The notes under the pieces were generated by a model. It had not been told where the DNA came from. It saw only the letters and a list, made by a program, of their open reading frames with translations, and ran no database searches. The position numbers and the translations under genes were made by a program. 35,538 bases of DNA, taken from a virus. The stretch lies in the IMG/VR virus record IMGVR_UViG_3300046012_000570, positions 1 through 35,538 of that record; one strand, 5' to 3'. Shown piece after piece: positions 1 through 6,746 of this stretch (its first letter is position 1; each line of letters starts with the position of its first letter).

Positions 1-206
1 ATTTCGATTACGCCGCGATTGGCCGCATCGGTAGTCGACGCCCAAACGCCAGTGCGAACCTGCTCGGCGCTAGTCGGTTGCCGGTAGAAGTCCGATATTT
101 TCTTATTGTGCGTGTCGACAATGAACACGGCTCCCGGCTGACCGCCCAAGAACCATTTAAACAGCTTAAATAGCAGCCTAAAGAAGTGGTAAAGTTCAGC
201 GATCAT
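1..206 (-). CDS. Hypothetical protein, 3' end outside window
   Basis: Sixty-eight codons are visible from an ATG at 206 (begins MIAELYHFF) to the window edge, so the C-terminus is missing. A GGAGGGGG-like ribosome-binding site lies just upstream, inside the preceding gene. The start overlaps the stop of that gene as ATGA. The first 20 residues are aromatic and leucine-rich (a short amphipathic or membrane-associated helix is possible), followed by a hydrophobic strand, GAVFIVD. I do not recognise a family. It is the most distal gene seen in the leftward early operon. Confidence 0.7.
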   Translation of the reverse strand, partial: MIAELYHFFRLLFKLFKWFLGGQPGAVFIVDTHNKKISDFYRQPTSAEQVRTGVWASTTDAANRGVIE

Positions 207-361
207 CGCTCCCCCTCCTCGGTTTTAACCACCAGATAGGGGTAGGTTGCTTGGAACACGGTGTCGCCAATTTTAACTAGCCTCTCAACGATGTCTTCGC
301 GCGGCCGGCATTCATAAACTGCGTCCAGTAAGTCGTCGACCATAGGGTCTAACTCGCTCAT
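203..361 (-). CDS. Small acidic hypothetical protein (52 aa)
   Basis: A 52-codon frame runs from an ATG at 361, which overlaps the previous stop as ATGA, to a TGA that overlaps the next start, also as ATGA. This double coupling supports a real gene despite its size. The product (begins MSELDPMVDD) is acidic in its first half and contains VERLVKIGDTVFQ. No family is recognised and no membrane segment or cysteine pair is present. Confidence 0.65.
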   Translation of the reverse strand: MSELDPMVDDLLDAVYECRPREDIVERLVKIGDTVFQATYPYLVVKTEEGER

Positions 362-624
362 GATTTTGCCTCGTATATCTCAGCGAACCAACGGAGTAGC
401 CCTTTATCCGTCAGAGGGCAACGCGGCTCCTCCACGCTAAAAGTCGTGCCGTTAGTAAACTCAAACACCACGCCATCGATGCCCTGTATGAACCCTAGTA
501 CTCTGAGCTTGCCGTCCAGCTTCGGGTACTTTTTAATAAAGTACTGCTGCGTATATACGCCGCGCTGGTGCCGGTCCATGCGCCAAAAACGGAACTCCAG
601 CCAGCGATCGATTAAGCTACTCAT
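358..624 (-). CDS. Hypothetical phage protein (88 aa)
   Basis: The start is placed at the ATG at 624 rather than a TTG at 633, because a GGAG site sits 9 bases before it and it forms a TAATG stop-start overlap with the upstream gene. The N-terminal third is basic and aromatic (residues 1-30), followed by a glycine-containing beta-like segment (VLGFIQGIDGVVFEF) and a C-terminal helix. No family is recognised. It belongs to the tail of small genes typical of phage early operons. Confidence 0.72.
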   Translation of the reverse strand: MSSLIDRWLEFRFWRMDRHQRGVYTQQYFIKKYPKLDGKLRVLGFIQGIDGVVFEFTNGTTFSVEEPRCPLTDKGLLRWFAEIYEAKS

Positions 625-1181
625 TATGCCCAACTCCTTTGCTGTGGCTTTACTGGCACATCAAGCAGCTGCGCCTGACGCGCCTCGCGCCGCTCTACGG
701 CCTTTTTTAGATCCTCTTTGGTGGCCGGCGTGGTCCGTATGTCGTCGATTTGCTCGAAGTACGGTACGTCGGTTTTTTTGAATACCTGCGTCAAATTAGT
801 GGTTATATGGTCCTCGCGTAGCCGATCGACGATCTTATTCTGGTAAATATATTGCGCCACAGGCACCTCCTCGCCCCGCAGGAACGCGTAACCGCGTGAA
901 GTGATGAACCACACGTCAGAATGGCTTTCGGTGTACCTAGCGAGCCCTAAAAAGCGCAGGCGGCTTAAGTTGCCACGCTCGCTAAAGGTTAGCTCGTGCT
1001 CGGTGTTTAGGTCGTCGACATGAATGCGTAGCTCCGGCCGGCCGAGTTCGACCTCTAGCCGGCGCATTTTGATCAGCGTCTTGGCTAAGCCTCTTGTTAG
1101 TCGGACTTGGTAGATTTCAAGCGTGCCACCGCAATGCTGACAGAACTCGCCACGTCGTAATTCTTTATCGGTTCGTGCCAT
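624..1181 (-). CDS. Hypothetical protein with CxxC and winged-helix-like region (185 aa)
   Basis: The start is the ATG at 1181 (MARTDKELRR), six bases after an AAGGAGG site; an upstream extension would run back into the preceding gene without an RBS. Residues 14-17 form a CxxC pair (CQHC), half of a possible zinc ribbon. Residues about 60-110 alternate helix and hairpin and end in DVWFITSRGYAFLRG, a pattern often seen in the wing of winged-helix folds. A DNA- or RNA-binding accessory role is possible but inferred. Only two cysteines form the motif, so metal binding is unproven. Confidence 0.72.
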   Translation of the reverse strand: MARTDKELRRGEFCQHCGGTLEIYQVRLTRGLAKTLIKMRRLEVELGRPELRIHVDDLNTEHELTFSERGNLSRLRFLGLARYTESHSDVWFITSRGYAFLRGEEVPVAQYIYQNKIVDRLREDHITTNLTQVFKKTDVPYFEQIDDIRTTPATKEDLKKAVERREARQAQLLDVPVKPQQRSWA

Positions 1182-1434
1182 TTTTAGCCTCCTTCTCGAG
1201 TTTGCCGATTTCTTTCTTGGTAAGCAGCTTTTCAATAGGCCAACCCGCAGGAAGGTCGCTCTCTCTTAATGGTCCGGCCGACATTACTTCGCCGCCGGGG
1301 TTAACACCAAGTCTGTGTGTGCGCAAAGTAGCTGCGATGATGTCGCCACCCTCGAATATGCCACCACCCAAAAACTGCTTACCCTCTGGCAGATCGGCAT
1401 CAGCGAACGATAGCCACATAAACTGCTTGCTCAT
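1165..1434 (-). CDS. Conserved phage hypothetical protein (89 aa)
   Basis: ATG at 1434 follows AAGGAGG by 7 bases and overlaps the previous stop as ATGA. The sequence (begins MSKQFMWLSFADADLPEG) contains FLGGGIFEGGDIIAATL and RLGVNPGGEV, a pattern I associate with a small protein of unknown function found in many tailed-phage early regions. It overlaps the following gene by 17 bases. No catalytic motif is visible. Confidence 0.75.
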   Translation of the reverse strand: MSKQFMWLSFADADLPEGKQFLGGGIFEGGDIIAATLRTHRLGVNPGGEVMSAGPLRESDLPAGWPIEKLLTKKEIGKLEKEAKNGTNR

Positions 1435-1631
1435 TTTTGTGCCTCCTTTTTTATTTGCTCTCTCGACCCCGCCTCGATGCGGCCAGCGTAAAGCTGCACA
1501 ATCCGCAGTCCCTTTTGCGCTGTTTGCTCGCTAGGTGGGTTGTTTAAGTTACGGCGGCCCTCCCACAGAAAATCCATAAGATCTTTATAGAGCCCCTTCG
1601 GATCGTTAAAATACGTCTTTTTAGATTGCAT
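1431..1631 (-). CDS. Small hypothetical protein (66 aa)
   Basis: ATG at 1631 lies 11 bases inside the end of the upstream gene, and the stop overlaps the next start as ATGA. The product is helical and charged, with a basic C-terminal stretch (REQIKKEAQK). The segment LMDFLWEGRRNLNNPPSEQ precedes a helix. No family is recognised; position and coupling are the main evidence that it is expressed. Confidence 0.65.
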   Translation of the reverse strand: MQSKKTYFNDPKGLYKDLMDFLWEGRRNLNNPPSEQTAQKGLRIVQLYAGRIEAGSREQIKKEAQK

Positions 1632-1821
1632 TCTTGGCCCCCTCTACGGCTATGGTCTTTTCATCCTCGAAGAAGTCCTCGAGCTCGTCTGCAGCTTTTG
1701 TAAAGGCCTCATCGACTTGAGCCATGGCGCGATCTTCGCTTAAATCGTCGGCAGACTCAATCGCATCTTTAAATTCGTCCAAAACGCCCTCTATAAATCG
1801 TCTGTTAGCGTTATAGCTCAT
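1621..1821 (-). CDS. Small acidic hypothetical protein (66 aa)
   Basis: ATG at 1821 overlaps the stop of the nuclease-FtsK gene as ATGA, so it is probably translated with it. The product is strongly acidic (many D/E between residues 14 and 54) and predicted helical throughout. Such proteins can be DNA mimics or partners of a DNA enzyme, but that is only an inference from charge and position. No family is recognised. Confidence 0.65.
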   Translation of the reverse strand: MSYNANRRFIEGVLDEFKDAIESADDLSEDRAMAQVDEAFTKAADELEDFFEDEKTIAVEGAKNAI

Positions 1822-3773
1822 GCGTATAGTCCTTGCAGTCGCTTAAGTCCGCGCGCGCCCGGGTCCATGTAGAGCATGTCGCCCTTGCCGCTCAGCTCCT
1901 CGGCGCCCGGCTGGTCGATTATGATTTGGCTGTTGACTTTGGAGGTCGTCATAAAGGCAATTTTAGTCGGAATGTTGGCTTTGATTAAGCCGGTCACGAC
2001 CTCCGCGGATGGTCGCTGGGTAGCCAATACCAAGTAGATGCCGATAGCTCGAGCCTTTTGCGCCAGCCGCACGATAAGTTGCTCGGCACTGGGTAGCTCG
2101 TCCTCGATGATCACTGGCTTGCCTTTAGGTCCGGTTGCGACCCTTTTCTCTTTGAGCTTCTGGTTGCCGCCGGTTAGCATTAGATCTGCGAACTCATCAA
2201 CAACCACCACAATTCGCGGCATGTCGCCCTCATAGTCCTCGATGCGGCGTACCTTGGACTTAGCTAGTGTGATGTAGCGTGCGTCCATTACGTCGTTTAG
2301 TTGCATTAGTAGCTTTACGGCCGGCTCTACATCATAGACAACCTCGCCCATGACATGTGGCAGGTCCGCAAACTGCGAGAGCTCGACGCGCTTCGGGTCG
2401 ATTAGGGCCAGTTTTAGCTTGCTAGCCGGCATTTGAGTAGTTAGGCTGCGTAGGATCACGTTCAGCATCACCGACTTACCCGAACCTGTGGCTCCGGCGA
2501 TTAGCAGGTGAGGCATGTCTGACAGCTCGCCATAGACGGTCTCGCCGTAAACATCCATGCCAATGGGTATATTTAGTGTTCCCTTCTTAAAATGCCGCTC
2601 AGCTAAATCTACGCGAGTAAGTGATTTGTTCGGCACTTCGACGCCGACAAGGCTAGTTCCTCTGATAGGCGCCTCAATACGGATGTGCTCGGCCTCGAGC
2701 GCCAGCGCCAAATCGTTGTCTAGTTTAGCGACCTTGCTCATTGGCACACCCTTCGAAGTTTTAAAAGTGTACTGAGTAACCGACGGCCCAACGTGAGTCT
2801 CTTGCATTTCGACCGACACGCCGAACTCCTGCAGCTTGAGCCGTATGCGCTCCTCGGCCGTTAGGTTCTTATTTTCTAGCCGATCGCCGGCGCTAGCGAC
2901 ATAAGCCTTCTCGCTGAACGCCACCTGCTCGGTTTTATGCTTAACCACGACCGGCCGCTCGACGCCTATGACGCCGGACCGAAACACCTCAAAGCTGTTT
3001 TGGCCGTCGAAAATGTCGTGTGGGTTAGGTAGGAATATAGCCTCGGGGTTATTGATCACCTTCGTACAACTGTCGTAGAGCTTATAGAAGGTGGCGAAGT
3101 CGCCATACAAGCCTTCGAACTCAATCGTGTAGGGCTGGATTTGCGGCTTGCCGTCCTTGTTTTTACTGGTCTTACACTCGTTAAAGATGATGCGTTTTGG
3201 TGCCTCGCCGTACTTAGCCTTAATGGTGTGATAGTTAAACATGCCCTGCAAAAAGTGGCTGAACACATCGACGTCGGGGTCGCTGTAGAACTTAACAAAC
3301 TTATGGTCGATGATCTCTATTTCACCAATCGCATTGCGCGTTATAAGGTCCGAAAACGACTTGGCTGGCATGTTTATGGGCTGGCCGTCGATTTGCTCGA
3401 TTGGCGTGACTATCTCTTCCTCTACGCCCAAAATCTCGTGGTACTTTGGCAGCTCCTCGAAATAGAAGTTTATGGCCTGATTGAAGGTGTTGATGATTTG
3501 CTCGCGGCTGCCAGTTTTGCCGTAGTCGATGCCGGTGTCGGACTGGTTATTTATGTAGTCGAGCCCGGCCTGCTTGGCCTCTTCAAAGCTCTTGCCGTTG
3601 TAGTAGGCCTGCAGGGCCCTATGCCCAGCACTGCCGACGACCGCACTCGGCCGCGTGATATCGTCATAGATTTTTAGAATGTAGCGCTTCTTAAAGGCTA
3701 ATTGATTGCGCATGAGCATCGACATACTCGAGTAGGACCACCAGTCGATTAACGGGGCATTAGGTTTTTGCAT
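1818..3773 (-). CDS. PD-(D/E)XK nuclease fused to FtsK/SpoIIIE-type DNA translocase
   Basis: This 651-residue protein has two clear parts. The N-terminus carries RecB/Cas4-type nuclease signatures: an S-rich entry helix (14-31), H51 in GSAGHRALQ, D142 in FSDLI, D156-H-K158 in EIIDHK, and a QGMFNY helix at 176-181. No Fe-S cysteine set is seen. Residues about 303-390 match the FtsK alpha domain. About 398-651 is the motor, with Walker A GATGSGKS (427-434), Walker B VVVVDEFADL (522-531), and LVLATQRPS and GLIKANIPTKIAF motifs. The membrane domain of cellular FtsK is replaced by the nuclease, and the gamma (KOPS-binding) domain is absent. About 25 extra residues follow Walker B. ATG at 3773 has a GGAG site and overlaps the YopX gene by 14 bases. 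Encoded near RecT, it probably processes DNA ends for annealing; this role is inferred. Confidence 0.93.
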   Translation of the reverse strand: MQKPNAPLIDWWSYSSMSMLMRNQLAFKKRYILKIYDDITRPSAVVGSAGHRALQAYYNGKSFEEAKQAGLDYINNQSDTGIDYGKTGSREQIINTFNQAINFYFEELPKYHEILGVEEEIVTPIEQIDGQPINMPAKSFSDLITRNAIGEIEIIDHKFVKFYSDPDVDVFSHFLQGMFNYHTIKAKYGEAPKRIIFNECKTSKNKDGKPQIQPYTIEFEGLYGDFATFYKLYDSCTKVINNPEAIFLPNPHDIFDGQNSFEVFRSGVIGVERPVVVKHKTEQVAFSEKAYVASAGDRLENKNLTAEERIRLKLQEFGVSVEMQETHVGPSVTQYTFKTSKGVPMSKVAKLDNDLALALEAEHIRIEAPIRGTSLVGVEVPNKSLTRVDLAERHFKKGTLNIPIGMDVYGETVYGELSDMPHLLIAGATGSGKSVMLNVILRSLTTQMPASKLKLALIDPKRVELSQFADLPHVMGEVVYDVEPAVKLLMQLNDVMDARYITLAKSKVRRIEDYEGDMPRIVVVVDEFADLMLTGGNQKLKEKRVATGPKGKPVIIEDELPSAEQLIVRLAQKARAIGIYLVLATQRPSAEVVTGLIKANIPTKIAFMTTSKVNSQIIIDQPGAEELSGKGDMLYMDPGARGLKRLQGLYA

Positions 3774-4140
3774 CTAACAACTCCTTGTTCTGGTAGATAT
3801 TACCGATGACTTCAAGTTCAGCCCACCATTTTACATGCAGTCCAAAAGTGTGTGGTGTGTCGCCTCCGCTATTCGATCGTACAGCCCAAGAGGTGTCCGT
3901 GGTGTCGCGTATTATATCTGACACACAGTCGCTGTCCCGATGGGCTTCTGGCGCAGTAGCTTTAACGATATCGCCCTCATAGATCTCTTTGCCGTGTTTA
4001 TCCTTTAGTCCAACATACTCCATAACTACATAGCGAGGGTTGGTCAAAATCGCTACTAGATCTAGGCTCTCTTTGATATCACCCCAATCACTCATAAGTT
4101 TGTACCTCTTGAACCACGCCCTAAATTTAACCTTGTGCAT
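3760..4140 (-). CDS. YopX-family protein (126 aa)
   Basis: The family is recognised from MHKVKFRAW at the start, EYVGLKDKHGKEIYEGDIVK in the middle and GNIYQNKELL near the end, all hallmarks of YopX proteins (named from a Bacillus SPbeta phage protein and common in phages and plasmids). Biochemical function is unknown. The start is placed at the ATG at 4140, which follows GAGGAG by 7 bases, not at an upstream in-frame codon inside recT. It overlaps recT by 14 bases and the nuclease-FtsK gene by 14 bases, so it is part of the same translationally coupled recombination block. Confidence 0.88.
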   Translation of the reverse strand: MHKVKFRAWFKRYKLMSDWGDIKESLDLVAILTNPRYVVMEYVGLKDKHGKEIYEGDIVKATAPEAHRDSDCVSDIIRDTTDTSWAVRSNSGGDTPHTFGLHVKWWAELEVIGNIYQNKELLDAKT

Positions 4141-5020
4141 CGCTGGGCTCCTCGCCGTCGCCCGGGAGCGCATCAGCTAGTGTCTGTGTTGGCTCGGCCG
4201 GCTGTTCCTTGACGGTGTTCTCGACCTTTTTAGCCGGCTCAGCGGCCGGCGTTTGCTCGTCTTTTTCGTTGTCGACATAGTTATAGCTGTCCTCTTCGAC
4301 CGCGGCCTGATCGGCCAAGAGAGCCGTCTGTAACTGCGTAGAAGTAATGCCATCGCGGCTGATGTTGAGTTTCATAACGGTTTTGCGCGCCATGCTGTCG
4401 AAGTCGTCCACCCACTGACCATAGCCTTTTTGGTAGGACTTACTGTACTGCTTAGCGTGCGCCTTAAGCTCGGCCACAGTCATATATAGGGCGTTCTTAA
4501 AGCCACTGCGCAGCTCAAAGTAGGACACATAGCCGATAATTGGCAGCTTAGCCCGCTGGGTGTCGTCCTCGACCCACTCAAAGGCCAGCTCGCCTGTTAG
4601 TCGGTTCTCGCCTTTGTACTCGCCCTCACGAACGTCCGTCGAATTGATCAGCTTGTATTGCCCGGAGCGCAGCGCCAGCTGCTTGAAGCCCTTCGCGCCG
4701 ATTTGAAAAGTGGCTTCCATTTCATAGTAGAATTTGCCATTGGCGTCTTTTTTCTTGTTGCGGTACGGAATTATATAGGCGTGCCCTAAGTTCGGGTTAA
4801 CTGGTAGATCCAACCCGGCGGCAGTGATAGCAGCCGACAGTACCGACTTTTTAGTGCAGTCCTGTAGCACGATGTTATTGTTAACAACCGACATTAGGCT
4901 AGTGATAAATTGCGGGCCGCGATCGCCTAGCAACTTCTCGATCCGCTGCTGCACCTCGTCGCTGCGCAGATAGGCCTGCAGGGATGCGCTACTCTTAGCT
5001 ACTTGTTGATTTTCTGCCAT
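4127..5020 (-). CDS. recT: RecT-family single-strand annealing protein
   Basis: At 297 residues it matches the usual RecT length. Recognisable segments are QFITSLMSVVNNN, LSAAITAAGLDLPVNPNLG, the PYRN loop, FQIGAKGFKQLALRSGQY and DSMARKTVMKLN. The acidic, P/E-rich C-terminal tail (about 240-297) is typical of the family. RecT proteins bind single-stranded DNA exposed by an exonuclease and anneal complementary strands during phage recombination or replication. Here the nearest nuclease is the FtsK fusion two genes downstream rather than a separate RecE. The ATG follows the previous stop by one base; only a weak AGGGG site is present, suggesting coupled translation. Confidence 0.95.
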   Translation of the reverse strand: MAENQQVAKSSASLQAYLRSDEVQQRIEKLLGDRGPQFITSLMSVVNNNIVLQDCTKKSVLSAAITAAGLDLPVNPNLGHAYIIPYRNKKKDANGKFYYEMEATFQIGAKGFKQLALRSGQYKLINSTDVREGEYKGENRLTGELAFEWVEDDTQRAKLPIIGYVSYFELRSGFKNALYMTVAELKAHAKQYSKSYQKGYGQWVDDFDSMARKTVMKLNISRDGITSTQLQTALLADQAAVEEDSYNYVDNEKDEQTPAAEPAKKVENTVKEQPAEPTQTLADALPGDGEEPSDAQG

Positions 5021-5021
5021 T

Positions 5022-5261
5022 TTAGATAACCCCTGCTTTCTTTAGCTGCTCGCCTAGATAGGCGTTAGCCCCCACAATTAAACTTGCGCTGCCAGTGAAT
5101 GCCGCTGCGTTCTTAAGCTCGTTAATATGCTCGACTACGTAGGCCTTAAAGGCTTCCGGGTTACGGAACTCGGCGATCGTCTCGCCGCTACGCCACGTCC
5201 ACGGCCGGCCGTCTTCGTCGCGCTCGATTTTAGTTGCGTGTTCTAGTCTAAGCCAAAACAT
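5022..5261 (-). CDS. Hypothetical protein (79 aa)
   Basis: Second gene of the leftward early operon. ATG at 5261 follows GGGAG by about 10 bases and lies one base beyond the previous stop. The sequence (MFWLRLEHATKIERDEDG) has a charged first half and a C-terminal segment with small residues (FTGSASLIVGANAYLG) that is hydrophobic but short for a membrane span. No family is recognised. It sits directly upstream of recT, so a replication or recombination accessory role is possible but not shown. Confidence 0.7.
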   Translation of the reverse strand: MFWLRLEHATKIERDEDGRPWTWRSGETIAEFRNPEAFKAYVVEHINELKNAAAFTGSASLIVGANAYLGEQLKKAGVI

Positions 5262-5262
5262 T

Positions 5263-5496
5263 TTAGAAGTACTCCCTTATATGTTCGGTCATTTCATCGA
5301 CTCCGTTCCGCGCCTCGTGCAGCGTGTAGTAGTTCCAAGTTTCTTCGATCTCGTCGGTGCCAGTGCTCAAATTGACGCGTAGGACATGGTAGCCCTCAGC
5401 ATCCGACAAAAGCCAGACTGCGTATCGATAGCCTGTTAGTGTGTGCACGCGCTCTTCGGCGAGAATTTCGCCCTCATTTATTGCTGATAGTGTCAT
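5263..5496 (-). CDS. First gene of leftward early operon, hypothetical (77 aa)
   Basis: ATG at 5496 is preceded by AAAGGAG and the repeated leader box GAGCTTACCAAG. The product is acidic and looks like a small alpha/beta protein (RYAVWLLSDAEGYHVLRVN, then a helix to EHIREYF). It has no recognised family. The 5' UTR would be about 28 bases if transcription starts near 5524. The SD and start region are complementary over 14 bases to the candidate small RNA encoded nearby on the other strand, so its translation may be regulated. Confidence 0.75.
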   Translation of the reverse strand: MTLSAINEGEILAEERVHTLTGYRYAVWLLSDAEGYHVLRVNLSTGTDEIEETWNYYTLHEARNGVDEMTEHIREYF

Positions 5497-5508
5497 CTTG
5501 GTAAGCTC
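5495..5508 (-). promoter_or_regulatory. Leader box overlapping SD and start codon
   Basis: On the minus strand this reads GAGCTTACCAAGAT: it begins in the GGAG ribosome-binding site and ends on the first two bases of the ATG. The same 14 bases occur at 6842-6855 before the first rightward gene, and their exact complement is present in the plus-strand transcript predicted from 5612. Confidence 0.7.
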
Positions 5509-5530
5509 CTTTTACTTGATGAATAACCCC

Positions 5531-5559
5531 AGTTTAAGCCAAACCATAGAGCTTGTCAA
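5531..5559 (-). promoter_or_regulatory. Leftward early promoter
   Basis: On the minus strand TTGACA (5559-5554) is separated by 17 bases from TAAACT (5536-5531). Transcription would begin near 5524 and run into the early operon. The spacer holds, in inverted orientation, the 11-base core AGCCAAACCAT (plus strand 5537-5547) that also lies in the spacers of the promoters at 6787 and 23927, suggesting a shared repressor or activator site. Confidence 0.75.
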
Positions 5560-5576
5560 CTACATTATGCTTGAGT

Positions 5577-5605
5577 TTATCCACTCCCTTAAAATGTGCT
5601 ATACT
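5577..5605 (+). promoter_or_regulatory. Extended -10 promoter for candidate small RNA
   Basis: TGcTATACT (5597-5605) is an extended -10 element, with a weak -35 (TTATCC, 5577-5582) 17 bases upstream. It faces away from the leftward early promoter, with the two -35 regions about 18 bases apart. No convincing plus-strand coding frame begins downstream, so the product is probably an RNA. Confidence 0.55.
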
Positions 5606-5611
5606 AGGGCT

Positions 5612-5690
5612 CGAATAACCCGGGGAAAAGACGATCTTGGTAAGCTCAAAATCTCTTGCCGCAAGGCACCTCGGGTTGTTCTTATTTACA
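5612..5690 (+). ncRNA. Candidate structured antisense small RNA
   Basis: A transcript starting near 5612 would fold into a stem AACCCGGGG (5617-5625) with CCTCGGGTT (5669-5677, one mismatch) enclosing two elements. One is CTTGGTAAGCTC, exactly complementary to the SD/start leader box of the genes at 5496 and 6854 (14-base match at 5634-5647). The other is a small hairpin TGCC-GCAA-GGCA (5657-5668) with a GNRA-type loop. A T-rich stretch (GTTGTTCTTATTT) follows, as in a weak terminator. The boundaries are inferred. Alternatively the 14-base match is a relic of a duplicated leader on the minus strand, where no start codon follows it. Confidence 0.45.
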
Positions 5691-6023
5691 ATGCTCATTG
5701 AATTGCTCCCATGCTTTGAAGACCTTGTCGCAGCAGCTGCACCAGTACACCGGATCGCCTGTCTTTTTGGTGAGCTCCTCGCGCACCTGTACGTATTTGG
5801 CTCCCGAACTAGTGACGGTGTAGATCCGCGCCACGCCCTTAATTTCGCCGTACTCGATCAGTTTGGCGCTCAAAATGCTGCAGCGGCTCTCTTTTAACGC
5901 CTCACGAGGCGACTGCACCTGCGCCTTGCCACCACGCGACTTACGAGCCTTCCAGTACCAACTCATGTCTACGCCGCGAGCCTCCATGCGATTAGCCAGC
6001 TCGTCGGTCCCCTCAGAGCTCAC
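5682..6023 (-). CDS. Candidate regulator with C2H2-like zinc finger (113 aa)
   Basis: The start is placed at GTG 6023, seven bases after GGAG and overlapping the upstream gene by 11 bases; ATGs at residues 13 and 20 are alternatives. The C-terminus matches C-x2-C-x3-F-x5-F-x2-H (C95, C98, F102, F108, H111), with C112 as a possible fourth ligand, a C2H2/C2HC-type zinc finger. Residues about 42-90 (helix, helix, then RIYTVTSSGAKYVQV) look like a winged helix. A DNA- or RNA-binding regulatory role is likely given its place at the divergent control region, but this is inferred. The gene covers the distal part of the plus-strand RNA candidate only at its last few bases. Confidence 0.68.
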   Translation of the reverse strand: MSSEGTDELANRMEARGVDMSWYWKARKSRGGKAQVQSPREALKESRCSILSAKLIEYGEIKGVARIYTVTSSGAKYVQVREELTKKTGDPVYWCSCCDKVFKAWEQFNEHCK

Positions 6024-6315
6024 CGCAAAGCTCCTTGCGCAGCAGGTAGCTAAACAGCCGCGATCCGCCATTGTTGCCGTCTGCACGAGCTATACTGGCT
6101 AAAATTAAAAAGCGCTCCCTGCCGATCAGGTGCGCCATTTTGCAGTACCAAGCGTGATATTCAGCGTTCATAAGATCCGAGACTTCTGCGACTACTAAGT
6201 CTGTAGTCTTGTAGTTAGAAACAACTGGGTTTAATTTATTTATTCCAGTTGTTGTAGCTCCAGTTGTTAGTTTACTAAGTGTTTTTGGTTGTAGTAAATC
6301 CGACAGCGCTTGCAT
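6013..6315 (-). CDS. Hypothetical protein (100 aa)
   Basis: ATG at 6315 follows GGAGGG by five to six bases. The open frame extends far upstream without an RBS, so that extension is rejected. Residues 1-38 are T/N/K-rich and probably flexible. Residues about 48-100 (YHAWYCKMAHLIGRERF, then ASIARADG and LFSYLLRKEL) form a compact helical domain that looks conserved, but I cannot name it. It overlaps the zinc-finger gene by 11 bases, so the two are likely coexpressed and may form a control pair. Confidence 0.7.
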   Translation of the reverse strand: MQALSDLLQPKTLSKLTTGATTTGINKLNPVVSNYKTTDLVVAEVSDLMNAEYHAWYCKMAHLIGRERFLILASIARADGNNGGSRLFSYLLRKELCGEL

Positions 6316-6341
6316 GTTGACCCTCCGCTTCGGCCATGCTA

Positions 6342-6371
6342 CTATTAAGTCAATTCGACCAAAAGCAGCAA
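6342..6371 (-). promoter_or_regulatory. Possible leftward promoter for the 6315 gene
   Basis: On the minus strand TTGCTG (6371-6366) and TAATAG (6347-6342) are separated by 18 bases, placing the start a short distance before the GGAGGG site of the 100-residue gene. Both boxes deviate from consensus, so this is a moderate call. Confidence 0.4.
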
Positions 6372-6376
6372 GACCT

Positions 6377-6405
6377 CCCGCCACTCGGCGGGTGTTTTGT
6401 TTATT
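6377..6405 (+). terminator. Rho-independent terminator, plus strand
   Basis: CCCGCC-ACTC-GGCGGG (6377-6392) is a perfect GC hairpin followed by TGTTTTGTTTATT. No plus-strand gene precedes it, so it would end transcripts started at the plus-strand promoter near 5600 or read-through antisense RNA across 5682-6315. Confidence 0.75.
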
Positions 6406-6596
6406 GAGACTTTTTAGCGCGCCCCCTGTACAGCCGGACGACTTTGCTTCGACCCAAAAGCATTTTTGGTATTGAAGCTTAACCAGCAGTATAAGCCCAG
6501 CGCAAGCAGTATGACAAGACGCTGGTGGTAGCGCCGATGTGCAAAAACCAAACCCTAGACTACAGTTAAATTGGTGCAAAAAGCTGTGCAAAACAA

Positions 6597-6746
6597 ATGC
6601 GAAATTCTTCACAGACTATCAAAAAGCGCTTTAGTAAATTAGACGGCAGAGACGGTCGATTGACCCTCGCCGCCTCAACTATTGCGCCCGGCTTATCACT
6701 ACTACCGGACGCCGTAGGTGAAGAAGAAAAGGACCGTAGGTTATGA
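6597..6746 (+). CDS. Possible small ORF (49 aa)
   Basis: An ATG at 6597 opens 49 codons (MRNSSQTIKKRF) with a basic N-terminus, a central LTLAASTIAPGLSLL and an acidic end. The stop lies in the loop of the downstream terminator hairpin. There is no convincing ribosome-binding site, and a minus-strand frame is also open here. It could be a decayed gene or a peptide within the RNA candidate. Low confidence. Confidence 0.25.
   Translation: MRNSSQTIKKRFSKLDGRDGRLTLAASTIAPGLSLLPDAVGEEEKDRRL

Noticed and set aside
3141-3677. 178-residue plus-strand open frame opposite the nuclease-FtsK gene
   Set aside because: It is the complement of a well-supported gene, has no ribosome-binding site and shows shadow-like valine/leucine composition.
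5637-5897. 86-residue plus-strand frame after the 5600 promoter
   Set aside because: It overlaps the zinc-finger gene in antisense, has no SD and its alanine/leucine-rich sequence is typical of a shadow frame.
6013-6612. Long 199-residue version of the minus-strand gene ending at 6013
   Set aside because: The extra N-terminus crosses a terminator hairpin and promoter, lacks an SD, and an ATG at 6315 has a strong GGAGGG site.
6640-6730. tRNA-like T-arm (GGTCGATTGACC)
   Set aside because: No acceptor or anticodon stem pairs around it and the TTC core is absent.
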